Source of the DNA: an uncultured Treponema sp.
GTDB lineage: Bacteria > Spirochaetota > Spirochaetia > Treponematales > Treponemataceae
Assembly (NCBI GenBank): GCA_946631855.1
Contig: CAMPAL010000007.1
Coordinates: 1 to 43,700, forward strand
Reading direction: 5' to 3'
Length of the DNA: 43,700 bases
The stretch's first letter is position 1. Each line of letters starts with the position of its first letter. The position numbers and the translations under genes were made by a program. Positions 7,261 to 14,614 of this stretch are shown here, one piece after another. The notes under the pieces were generated by a model, which searched no databases, was not told the origin of the DNA, and saw only the letters and a program-made list of their open reading frames with translations.

Positions 7261-7866
7261 ATGGATTGGGAAAATTCTTGTAATTATCAAAGGGAAGTTT
7301 CTTATCAGGGAAGACTTGATAAACATACAGAAAGGCAAAGAATAAAATTAAGAGATAACTTGATAAAGCATGCGGGTATTCCTGAAGATGTTTTAGTTGT
7401 TGAAGTAAAAAGAAACATTGAGGGAGACGCGGTGACAAAAGTCATTAAAGATGCAAAAATCTCAAATTGCATTTTCCCTGTTTTGAAGGATATACCTGTA
7501 AGAAAAAAGATAACGGAGTTTGGAGAAGATTATACAGCAATTACTTTGGTTTCTGCGCAGGGTGAAGGTAGTGAAAAAGGGCAAGGAAGTGAACAAAAGG
7601 ATTTAACAACAATTGAAGTAATTCTTCCAATGGACGCAAATATAAATATGGGAGATCAAATAATTCGAGTAATGGTACAGGATACGATAAATTCCTGCAG
7701 TGTAATGGTTTTTGATGTAATTGAATTATTGGCAGATTTTTCAAATAATAGTCCTTTAGGAATAAAAGCAAGAGTTGCATTATCCACTCAGCCTGTTGAT
7801 TTAACAAAACCTGCGTATAAAATGATAATGGCAATGGCAAAAAGAAGATTGGAGGCAAATTACTAA
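7261..7866 (+). CDS. hypothetical protein, 201 aa, likely structural
   Basis: Starts MDWENSCNYQREVSYQGRLD. It has a basic N-terminal helix, then a beta-rich segment (FGEDYTAITLVSAQGEG), a G/E/Q linker (residues 100-115) and a second beta-rich part (TIEVILPMDANINMGDQIIR). The C-terminus is helical and basic (AMAKRRLEANY). No family recognised; the beta-rich core would suit a virion protein. It overlaps the next start (TAATG), with GGAGG just inside its 3' end, so translation is coupled. Confidence 0.55.
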   Translation: MDWENSCNYQREVSYQGRLDKHTERQRIKLRDNLIKHAGIPEDVLVVEVKRNIEGDAVTKVIKDAKISNCIFPVLKDIPVRKKITEFGEDYTAITLVSAQGEGSEKGQGSEQKDLTTIEVILPMDANINMGDQIIRVMVQDTINSCSVMVFDVIELLADFSNNSPLGIKARVALSTQPVDLTKPAYKMIMAMAKRRLEANY

Positions 7867-8213
7867 TGGATGACGTAAAATTAGAAACAAATGTTGAAGA
7901 TGAAGACAAAATAAATTTAATGTCTGCAAATGATTTTCTTATTTTTCCACCTGATCGAAGTGGCAATGTAAACATTTGGGTAAACTGTAAAAAAGAAATG
8001 AATGTAAGAATTTCTTTTTACGATTTGAAAAATTCAGTAAAATCTTTATTTGGTTCAGAAATTGATGCAGGTGATTTTATTTATTTAATTCAAAGAGGTT
8101 CTATTGTATATACTGATAAAAAAATTTACGGTATAATAAATCCAAAACCTATGGGAATGGAAAACCCAATTCCAACCTTAAATGCTATGAAACAAGCATT
8201 GGGAATTCGTTAA
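7866..8213 (+). CDS. hypothetical protein, 115 aa
   Basis: Starts MDDVKLETNVEDEDKINLMS and contains a beta-rich core (IFPPDRSGNVNIWVNCKKEM, SIVYTDKKIYGIINPKPMG). Translationally coupled to the gene before it. Last of the 6435-8213 run. Function unknown; probably works with its neighbour. Confidence 0.5.
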   Translation: MDDVKLETNVEDEDKINLMSANDFLIFPPDRSGNVNIWVNCKKEMNVRISFYDLKNSVKSLFGSEIDAGDFIYLIQRGSIVYTDKKIYGIINPKPMGMENPIPTLNAMKQALGIR

Positions 8214-8244
8214 AAAAGAAAAAATTTCTATTTTTTTCTTTTCC

Positions 8245-8284
8245 ACTAAATATTTAAAAAGGTGATCAAAAAAGTCACCACCTT
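8245..8284 (+). promoter_or_regulatory. ACTAAAT promoter with a 5' mRNA hairpin
   Basis: ACTAAATAT at 8245-8253, then AAGGTG (8259-8264) that can pair with CACCTT (8279-8284) just before the AAGGAG of the next gene. A 5'-terminal hairpin of this kind often stabilises abundant late mRNAs. Confidence 0.5.
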
Positions 8285-8302
8285 ATAAGGAGAAAAAATA
8301 AA

Positions 8303-8899
8303 ATGATGAAAAGATTTAGTTCTATTAAAAATGAGAATCTTTCAAAGAGAGCAAAGATTAGAATGTTGGAAGGCCGCAAGTCAAGAATCAATGAGTCTGA
8401 AGACGAAGAGGATGACATTGAGGTTGAAGCAGATGCCACAGAAGATGGCGGAGACGAAGAGGAAGACCTCGATGTAGTTTCTACAGTAGCAAATCTCGTA
8501 CAGGCACTTGTTGACAATGGTGAGGATGTAACTCCAATCGCAGAAGTTCTTGCATCAGCAGTTGATGAGGAAGGTGAGGATGAAGAAGGCGAAGGTGAGG
8601 GTTCAGATGATGATGAAGAAATCGAAGAGTCTTTGGACGAAGATGAAGAGATGTCTGAAGACGAAGATGAGGATTCAGACGAAGATGACGATGAGGAACT
8701 TTCAGAGTCACGTGCAAGGGCAAAGAGAGTTGCAGAAGCTAAAAAGAGAATTCTTGCAAAGAAGCGCGTAGCTGAAGCAAAAAAGAGAATTGAGGCTAAA
8801 AAGAGAATCGCTGAGGCAAAGAAGAGAATCGAAGCTAAAAAGAGACTTTCTGAAGCAAAGAAACTTGTTGCAAGAAGAGCAAGAAGAGCCGGTCTTTAA
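8303..8899 (+). CDS. acidic/basic bipolar protein, candidate prohead core component
   Basis: 198 residues (or 197 from the second ATG). After a basic start comes RINESEDEEDD, then about 110 residues dominated by D/E, with one ordered segment (VSTVANLVQALVDNGEDVTP). The C-terminal 55 residues are the opposite, repeats of A-K-K-R-I-E/A. Such extreme charge resembles the small acidic core proteins of T4-like proheads (gp67 type). It lies just upstream of the tagged proteins and the prohead protease. RINE-S is a possible I-x-E cleavage site. Function by context and composition only. Confidence 0.6.
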   Translation: MMKRFSSIKNENLSKRAKIRMLEGRKSRINESEDEEDDIEVEADATEDGGDEEEDLDVVSTVANLVQALVDNGEDVTPIAEVLASAVDEEGEDEEGEGEGSDDDEEIEESLDEDEEMSEDEDEDSDEDDDEELSESRARAKRVAEAKKRILAKKRVAEAKKRIEAKKRIAEAKKRIEAKKRLSEAKKLVARRARRAGL

Positions 8900-8920
8900 T
8901 TTGTAAAGAAAAACTATATT

Positions 8921-8951
8921 AAAAAGGAGATTTAAATCTCCTTTTTTTTTT
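8921..8951 (+). terminator. rho-independent terminator
   Basis: AAGGAGATTT / AAATCTCCTT palindrome followed by about ten T. A CTATATT motif (8914-8920) lies directly before it, so any transcript begun there would stop at once. Confidence 0.85.
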
Positions 8952-8970
8952 CAAATGAGGTGAAAACAAA

Positions 8971-10044
8971 ATGAGAACAAATAAGAAACTTTTAGAAGCA
9001 AAAAGAAAGGTAAAGATTGCAGAAGCAAGATTGAGAGTTGCAAAAAGAAGATTGAGAGAATCAGAAGGCGGAAAAATTCTTTGGGTTGCACATAATCACG
9101 AAGATGCAAATGAGCACCGTGTTTTTGTTATTTCTCCTGAAACTCTTGAGAGATTAAATACATCAGGAACCTGGCTTAGTAACTATGACTATATTGAAAC
9201 AAAAGATATAGTTCCTGGTCATCAATATTTGATTGAATCTGATGATGAAAGTTTGGATATTTATGACTGGAATCAGCTAATTGTCGAAAGAAAAAAATTA
9301 ATGGGAAAAGATGAAGCTCCTCTTTTCATTGATTGGTTTGATTATGAAACAGATGGCTCCCCGCTATTTTCTTCTTGGGATGAGTATGTTGAAGCTAATT
9401 TGGAATATTTCAAATATGCAGAACTTGATAGGGATTCATCAAGAGGATATGCTTTAATTGAAATTGATGAAAGCGGCAAACCAAAACAGGTTTTAGGTAC
9501 TCTTGATTGCTATCCGGAGGGAGATGATGAGGCTAATACCTATATTGACGAGGCTTTAGCTGAAGCTGATGCAGATGCTGAGTTTGAAAGAGGGGTAGCT
9601 GAAAGAGAATCAAATTTGGATTGGTCTATTTGGGACGCAGCTGTTGAAGATATTAAAGCGGCTCTTGCAGAATTAAAAAATAAATTCCCAGGACTTTACG
9701 TTGCTGAAGGTGTTTGGACTGAAGGTGATAATGAAGAAAGAAAAAGATTCGGAATGAGAGCGGGTATCCGCAGAAATAGATATGGAAAAGGTAATGATCC
9801 TCTTGTAAAAGTCTCTATTGGTGTAGATAACGGTGAGTTTGTAATACTTCGTTGGACTGATTATGAGATTTTAGATACACATTATCCTACTAAAAAGTTT
9901 AGTACACTTCGGGAATTTGAAGACTTTTTGGCAGAGTGGTTGACCGATGCAGAAACATTATTATCAAAAGGAATTGAATTCAAGGATGTTGTAGCTTATA
10001 ACGAAAATGGCTATCCAGTTGACGAACCGCAAAGAGTAAAGTAA
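8971..10044 (+). CDS. tagged head-module protein, 357 aa
   Basis: Residues 1-31 form the shared basic helix (KRKVKIAEARLRVAKRRLRE), ending in L-R-E before SEGG. The body is acidic and aromatic, with many W/Y (DWFDYETDGSPLFSSWDEYV, GVWTEGDNEERKRFGMRAGI) and no known enzyme motif. AGGTG lies upstream of the ATG. It sits between the core-like protein and the prohead protease, and ends at a bidirectional terminator. Inference: an internal head protein carried in by its tag and trimmed after L-R-E. Confidence 0.6.
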   Translation: MRTNKKLLEAKRKVKIAEARLRVAKRRLRESEGGKILWVAHNHEDANEHRVFVISPETLERLNTSGTWLSNYDYIETKDIVPGHQYLIESDDESLDIYDWNQLIVERKKLMGKDEAPLFIDWFDYETDGSPLFSSWDEYVEANLEYFKYAELDRDSSRGYALIEIDESGKPKQVLGTLDCYPEGDDEANTYIDEALAEADADAEFERGVAERESNLDWSIWDAAVEDIKAALAELKNKFPGLYVAEGVWTEGDNEERKRFGMRAGIRRNRYGKGNDPLVKVSIGVDNGEFVILRWTDYEILDTHYPTKKFSTLREFEDFLAEWLTDAETLLSKGIEFKDVVAYNENGYPVDEPQRVK

Positions 10045-10050
10045 TTTTAC

Positions 10051-10082
10051 AAAAAGGTGGATGAAAAATCCGCCTTTTTTTT
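10051..10082 (+). terminator. bidirectional terminator
   Basis: AAGGTGGAT (10053-10061) pairs with ATCCGCCTT (10068-10076). Eight T follow on the plus strand and five T on the minus strand. It serves the converging genes at 10044 and 10081. Confidence 0.85.
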
Positions 10083-10546
10083 AACACTCAAAATCAATAT
10101 AACGAATAATCAGCTGATCATTATCTTTCAAATCATATACCATTTCTTCATTCACATAATCCTCTAACCCAACCATAAATTCAAAACGGGTAATTTCTTT
10201 TCCTAAAACATCTTTTACAAAATTCTCAAAGATTTCCATTTGATTATTTGAAAATTCTTTGATTGTCTCAATTCCATTAGGAAAAAGATTTTCCTCTCCT
10301 TTTTCTTTTATATACTTTGCAAACTGTTCCATAAGAAAAGAATCATAGCAAATAAAATTTTCAGGCTTGTTTTCAATTTTGTTTATGAATGTTTCATCCA
10401 TATCAGAAAAATAACGAAATGGCCCAACATAAAATAATTCTTTACTTGCCAAGCGATCATATAGAGATTTTCGAATCAAAGTCAAACTGTGAGCCGAACT
10501 AAGATGAAGAGTTAGATTCAAAAATCTCTTCTCTAATACTCTTCAT
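10081..10546 (-). CDS. hypothetical gene with a frame break after 15 codons
   Basis: The well-placed start (ATG 10546, AGGAGG upstream) reads MKSIREEIFESNSSS and then TAG at 10501-10499. The remaining ~138 codons lie in another frame (AHSLTLIRKSLYDRLASKEL onward, ending QLIIRYIDFEC). A gap from 10501 to 10495 would land on TCG, a serine codon like the TCT before the stop, and continue at GCT. The downstream part looks like a real soluble protein (PFRYFSDMDETFINKIENK). No family recognised. Either recoded or frame-shifted; a TTG at 10521 is a poorer start. Confidence 0.5.
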
Positions 10547-10601
10547 ATTTTTATCCTCCTTTGAACTTGTAGTAATTTTCACTTTTAGAAATCAAATAAG
10601 T

Positions 10602-10643
10602 TCAGTGTTTGATTTCAAAAATTCCTTCTCTAATACTTTTCAT
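10602..10643 (-). pseudogene. truncated duplicate of the gene start at 10546
   Basis: GGAGG and ATG at 10643 begin MKSIREGIFEIKH followed by TGA, copying the first ten codons of the downstream gene almost base for base. In-frame codons after the stop remain open for 16 more residues. Probably a leftover of a tandem duplication, or a coupled leader peptide. Confidence 0.45.
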
Positions 10644-10662
10644 TGATTTCCTCCTTTTTCAC

Positions 10663-10678
10663 ACTAACTAAATATAGA
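10663..10678 (+). promoter_or_regulatory. ACTAAAT-type promoter
   Basis: ACTAACTAAATATAG, with a second ACTAAA just downstream, before the AAAGGAG of the gene at 10699. It diverges from the duplicated start at 10643. Confidence 0.5.
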
Positions 10679-10698
10679 ACTAAAGGAGAAATAAAAAA

Positions 10699-11238
10699 AT
10701 GAAGAGAACTTCTAATAAAGTTGAAATTGCTCGAAGAGAGGTAAGGCTCGCTGAAGCAAAATTGAGAATTGCAAAACGCAATCTTAGAAACCTCAAAGAA
10801 AGTTATGATGATTATTCAATCTATGACGGTGAAGAGTTGAACGATGCAGGCTATCCTGTTGAAACAGAAGAGGAAGTTGAGTGGAGAAGGAGTGCAGCAG
10901 ATGCACATTTGGCAGCACTTCGTAGAAGAGAGGCTGCAAAGTACGAAGCTGCAAGACGCAGAAAGTCAAAGAGCTTGAATGAAAAGGCTATTGTAGGAAA
11001 TGGACCTTTGAAGGAATTCAATGATTTTGATGACATCCTTGATCAATACGGTGAAGTGAAATTGTCTGACTTCTTTAGAAAGAACTGCAGACTTACTTCT
11101 AAACAATCTGCAAAATGGGCAAGTTATGATAACTCCGGAAATGAAGGCGATTTAAGCGCAAAAGTAAGCGATGTAGATCCACTTGAATTGGAAGACTTCC
11201 TTAACGATGTTGGACTTGTCACATCTGTATATCTTTAA
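10699..11238 (+). CDS. tagged head-module protein, 179 aa
   Basis: Residues 1-36 are the shared helix (ARREVRLAEAKLRIAKRNLR) ending NLKE-SYDD, again an L-x-E site. The body starts acidic (YDDYSIYDGEELNDAGYPVE), has a basic helical middle (LAALRRREAAKYEAARRRK) and an acidic C-terminal domain (SDVDPLELEDFLNDVGLVTS). AAAGGAG precedes the ATG. Same proposed fate as the protein at 8971: packaged inside the prohead and cleaved. No known family for the body. Confidence 0.6.
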   Translation: MKRTSNKVEIARREVRLAEAKLRIAKRNLRNLKESYDDYSIYDGEELNDAGYPVETEEEVEWRRSAADAHLAALRRREAAKYEAARRRKSKSLNEKAIVGNGPLKEFNDFDDILDQYGEVKLSDFFRKNCRLTSKQSAKWASYDNSGNEGDLSAKVSDVDPLELEDFLNDVGLVTSVYL

Positions 11239-11241
11239 TCT

Positions 11242-11300
11242 CTATATTCTTTAAAGGAGGAAAAAGATTCTTCTTGTAAAAGGGAAGAATCTTTATTTTT
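11242..11300 (+). promoter_or_regulatory. promoter, Shine-Dalgarno and 11-bp hairpin before gene 11307
   Basis: CTATATT (11242-11248), AAAGGAGG (11253-11260), then an 11-bp hairpin AAAGATTCTTC/GAAGAATCTTT (11263-11273 and 11284-11294) followed by ATTTTT. It looks like a terminator for the gene before. It also separates the only good ribosome binding site from the next start codon. Confidence 0.6.
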
Positions 11301-11306
11301 AAAAAT

Positions 11307-11699
11307 ATGATACCTTTTTCAAAAACAGAACTTGAATATTTACAAGGTCTTTTGGATTCTGAATATTTTTATGATTCAGATCCTTCAAAAAATCTTGAAG
11401 CAAAAATAACGGGAGTTTCTTTAATATTAAAAAACCCTGAATTGCATATTACAATTTCAAAAGAAAAAAACCCAAAGCCGATAATTTCAGATTTTATATT
11501 TTCAATAAATATAAAAGGACAAGACCCTATTAGTTTTCCTTCCTGGCAGGCTGCTTTTAGATATATTTTCTTTTATATCGGAAAAGAAGGGTTTGAAACA
11601 GATGAAAATGAAGAAGAAGAAAATGAAAACTTTTCAAATTTTATAAAACCTATTCCAAAAAATAATTTATCTGATTTTATGCCTAGGAGTATGCGATGA
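11307..11699 (+). CDS. hypothetical protein, 130 aa
   Basis: Starts MIPFSKTELEYLQGLLDSEY, with a beta-rich middle (EAKITGVSLILKNPELHITI, SDFIFSINIKGQDPISFPSW) and an acidic C-terminus (DENEEEENENFSNFI). There is no ribosome binding site within 40 nt. The nearest is AAAGGAGG, brought close only if the intervening hairpin folds. It overlaps the next gene by ATGA. Function unknown; within the head module. Confidence 0.5.
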   Translation: MIPFSKTELEYLQGLLDSEYFYDSDPSKNLEAKITGVSLILKNPELHITISKEKNPKPIISDFIFSINIKGQDPISFPSWQAAFRYIFFYIGKEGFETDENEEEENENFSNFIKPIPKNNLSDFMPRSMR

Positions 11700-11908
11700 A
11701 AAATAAAAAGCAAAAATTCTATGTTCAATTTAGAGATGGGTCAATTACTCTTCATAAAATTGAAGCATCTACAGAAGAAGAAGCGAGGAAAATTGCGAAT
11801 GAAAAATTCGGAGATTCTGAAAATGGAGTAAAATGGGTTATAGGCGTTTTGCGTTCTTCTGATGAAAAGCCAAAAGCTTGGGAAAATCAATTATTGAAAT
11901 ATATTTGA
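11696..11908 (+). CDS. hypothetical protein, 70 aa
   Basis: A small basic protein (MKNKKQKFYVQFRDGSITLH) with the beta-beta-alpha feel of short phage proteins: KIEASTEEEARKIANEKFGD, then VKWVIGVL. GGAG lies upstream and the start overlaps the preceding stop (ATGA), so it is coupled. Unknown function. Confidence 0.55.
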   Translation: MKNKKQKFYVQFRDGSITLHKIEASTEEEARKIANEKFGDSENGVKWVIGVLRSSDEKPKAWENQLLKYI

Positions 11909-11934
11909 AAAAAAACAGATTTCCTCTTTTTTTC

Positions 11935-11990
11935 ACTAATTAAAAATAAACCAATATATTATTGGCTGTATGCCAAAATTCGCAATATAG
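11935..11990 (+). promoter_or_regulatory. promoter and stacked hairpins before the protease-scaffold gene
   Basis: CACTAATTA motif at 11934-11942, then two small palindromes (CCAATATATTATTGG and TTGGC/GCCAA) before a weak GGAAAAAAGAG ribosome binding site and the ATG at 12010. Confidence 0.4.
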
Positions 11991-12009
11991 TTGGAAAAAA
12001 GAGAAAAAA

Positions 12010-14538
12010 ATGGAAAGAAAAGGTAAATTACACCTAGTTGAGTCCTACACAGGACCTAGAAGCAATTACAAAAATCTTACAAATGAAAAAGAGTATGCCT
12101 CATTAAAAGAAGCCGCATTGAAATTACATAACGGCAAAAAAAGACTTTCAGAGGCCACTACAATGGACAAAATGAAGAAAGTCCTTGTAGAAAATAAAAT
12201 CGATGAAGAAGTCCAAAAGAGAGTTTTAGCAAGTCTTCAGGAAGCAGGTGCAGATGTTGATACAGTAGAAATCTGGCAGTTCCCTGTTTCAAAAATCAAT
12301 GATGCAGAACATAAAAATTTAAATGGTCGTGTTTATAATAAACAACTTTGGGAAAATGTTGTAAACAAGCAAACAGATGTTTGGAAGGGAGGAACTGGTT
12401 TGGCAAATCACCCTGCAGATGATGAAGATGGTGATTTTATGAATCAGTCTATTGTTTGGCTTGATGGTTTTATTGGGGATGATGGAATTGTTTACGGTAT
12501 TGGTACTTTTGTTGGAGCAGGCGGTGAGCTTGCAAGGCAAATTATCTCTGTAGGAGGCCGTGTTGGTTTTAGTACTTCAGGTTATGGAGATTTCTTGAAA
12601 GATGGATTTACCGTTGACCCTGATGATTACGAAATTGATAGATTTGCAGATTTGGTTTTGAATCCTTCTCAGGGGGTTTATGGGGATTATAAAGATTCTT
12701 ATAAATCGGCTCAAGCAGAATCCACAAAGAAAAATGGAAATTCACTTACAGAGAGTAAAAAGAGAATGCAAGAAGAAGATGAAGAAAAGTGCAAAATCAA
12801 ATTTGAAGGAGAAGATGAAAAAGAGTATGATTCATTCTCTTCTTTTATTTCAGCTTTGAAGAGTCATTTGAAGAATAAAAACGAACTTGAAGATTTTGAA
12901 GAAATTGAAATTGGGGATTATCAAGATCAGTATCAGGGAAATGAAAAAGAAAAGTTTAACGGTGTTGAAAGCACTTCAATTCCTGATGAAATGGTAGGAT
13001 TGGAAGAAGGTACAACACTTTCTGAAAATTTGATTGTTGAGTTTTATACAAAAGAAATTAAAAACATCAATAAAGAATCAAACCGCAATTATGAAAAGAA
13101 ACTTTCAAAGCTTGAAAAGCTGATTAAAAAGCTCAAGAAAGAAAATTTGAATGAGATTTCAAAAGAAAAAATCAACCTTCAGATCAATAAGATGATTGAG
13201 TCTATTGAAAAAGACGTAAAGAAAGCAATGAATGAAGGCTTTGATGCAAGAAAGCTTTGCGAGGAATTGGAAATAAGTTCTTTGGACAAACTTTCAAACA
13301 TTAAAGAAAAGATTGAAGATTTCTCATCTTTGGAAGAGTGTTTGGTTAAAACTACAAAAGAAGCAAATAAGTACAAGGAATTATACGAAGAGAAAACAAA
13401 GAGTCAGTCTCAGGAAATTGGAAATACAATTACCGCAAATGAGAAGGTTGCACAGCTCTCTGAAGAAATTTCAACCTTGAAAACAAAGGTTGCTTTGAAA
13501 GAGCGAGAAAACAAAAAGCTCGCAAAAGAAAACGAAAAGTTGAATGAAAGTCTTTCAAAGTCTACATTTACAAATGAAAAGCAGGCTCAAATTACAGAGA
13601 GTTTGAAAAAGAGTCTTGAAGTTACTAAGAAAACCTTGGATGAATCAAATGAGGTTGGAGATGCAAAAGCTGATAGAATTGAAAACCTCAAAACCGCTTT
13701 GCAGGAAGCAACTTCTTTGAATAAATCTAATGCAAATGAGATTACTGCTTTGAAAGAAGCTTTGAGAAAAAGCAACAAAAGTAATAGAGAACTTGAAGAG
13801 AAAGTCAACAAGTTAGAAATAGATAGAAAAGCAAACAAAGTTGGAACTTCTCTCTCTGAAAAACAGTGGAAAGAAAGAATAAACGCGTTGAATTCTCGTG
13901 TCAAGAGTCTTTCAGAAAAGAATTTACAGTTGATGGATTTAACTGAAGAATCTGAAAAGACAATAAGCGCTTTGAAAAACTCTTTGAGAGAAACTAAAAA
14001 GCAGCTTGCAGAAAAAACTCGCAAAGCAGATCAGCTTGCGCTTAAAGAAGAGGAAAATACTTCTTTAAGATTGTCACTCAAAAAAGCTAGAAGTAAACTT
14101 GAATCCATTAATGAGGATTATGAAAATACTTCTAACGCTTTTGAGGCTTTAAAAGAGAAATATGCAAAAGATTTGAAAGAGAAAGTTCTCGCGGAAAAGA
14201 GTAACAAAAATCTCTTCAAGCAGAACAAAAAACTTGCTGAAGAAAAGGCTGCGGAGAGAGTTGAAAGACTAAAGGCTGAAAGATTGGCAAGACGTGGCAT
14301 GAGTAATATTGATACTGACTTCTTGACAGATAATGCTGCAATCGAAGATTACTACGATAATTTCGGTACAGAAGCAGAATTCGAAGGAAAGGATAAAATT
14401 AAAACTTTGAAGGATGCTCAAACTGCATCTCTCTTCTCAAATGAATTGTTTTCTGAAGATGCTGAAGAAGAATTAGAAGAGTCAAAAAACAGGGAAAGGG
14501 AAAAGGATTCAATGACTTTGGCTGATATGTTCAAATGA
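12010..14538 (+). CDS. prohead maturation protease fused to coiled-coil scaffold
   Basis: 842 residues from the ATG at 12010. Residues 80-230 match T4 gp21-type prohead proteases: NGRVYNKQLW (106-114), catalytic His134 in GLANHPADD, and the serine motif GFSTSG (Ser188). Residues 240-760 are almost continuous charged coiled coil, like the gp22 scaffold; the C-terminal 80 residues are acidic and end DSMTLADMFK. Protease and scaffold are separate genes in T4, so here one chain probably builds the core and then digests it. Several L-x-E sites (HLVE-S, RLSE-A, SLSE-K) could allow self-processing. ACTAATT promoter upstream, terminator downstream. Confidence 0.85.
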   Translation: MERKGKLHLVESYTGPRSNYKNLTNEKEYASLKEAALKLHNGKKRLSEATTMDKMKKVLVENKIDEEVQKRVLASLQEAGADVDTVEIWQFPVSKINDAEHKNLNGRVYNKQLWENVVNKQTDVWKGGTGLANHPADDEDGDFMNQSIVWLDGFIGDDGIVYGIGTFVGAGGELARQIISVGGRVGFSTSGYGDFLKDGFTVDPDDYEIDRFADLVLNPSQGVYGDYKDSYKSAQAESTKKNGNSLTESKKRMQEEDEEKCKIKFEGEDEKEYDSFSSFISALKSHLKNKNELEDFEEIEIGDYQDQYQGNEKEKFNGVESTSIPDEMVGLEEGTTLSENLIVEFYTKEIKNINKESNRNYEKKLSKLEKLIKKLKKENLNEISKEKINLQINKMIESIEKDVKKAMNEGFDARKLCEELEISSLDKLSNIKEKIEDFSSLEECLVKTTKEANKYKELYEEKTKSQSQEIGNTITANEKVAQLSEEISTLKTKVALKERENKKLAKENEKLNESLSKSTFTNEKQAQITESLKKSLEVTKKTLDESNEVGDAKADRIENLKTALQEATSLNKSNANEITALKEALRKSNKSNRELEEKVNKLEIDRKANKVGTSLSEKQWKERINALNSRVKSLSEKNLQLMDLTEESEKTISALKNSLRETKKQLAEKTRKADQLALKEEENTSLRLSLKKARSKLESINEDYENTSNAFEALKEKYAKDLKEKVLAEKSNKNLFKQNKKLAEEKAAERVERLKAERLARRGMSNIDTDFLTDNAAIEDYYDNFGTEAEFEGKDKIKTLKDAQTASLFSNELFSEDAEEELEESKNREREKDSMTLADMFK

Positions 14539-14548
14539 AAAAAATCTA

Positions 14549-14577
14549 AAAAGCCTTCTTTTTATGAGGAGGCTTTT
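14549..14577 (+). terminator. rho-independent terminator
   Basis: AAAAGCC (14549-14555) and GGCTTTT (14571-14577) form a hairpin after the protease-scaffold stop. The T run is short. Confidence 0.7.
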
Positions 14578-14586
14578 AATTAAAAA

Positions 14587-14594
14587 ACTAAATT
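14587..14594 (+). promoter_or_regulatory. ACTAAATT promoter motif
   Basis: ACTAAATT followed by AGAAAGAGG and the ATG at 14615. Same class as at the other head genes. Confidence 0.5.
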
Positions 14595-14614
14595 AGAAAG
14601 AGGTTTTGTAAAAA

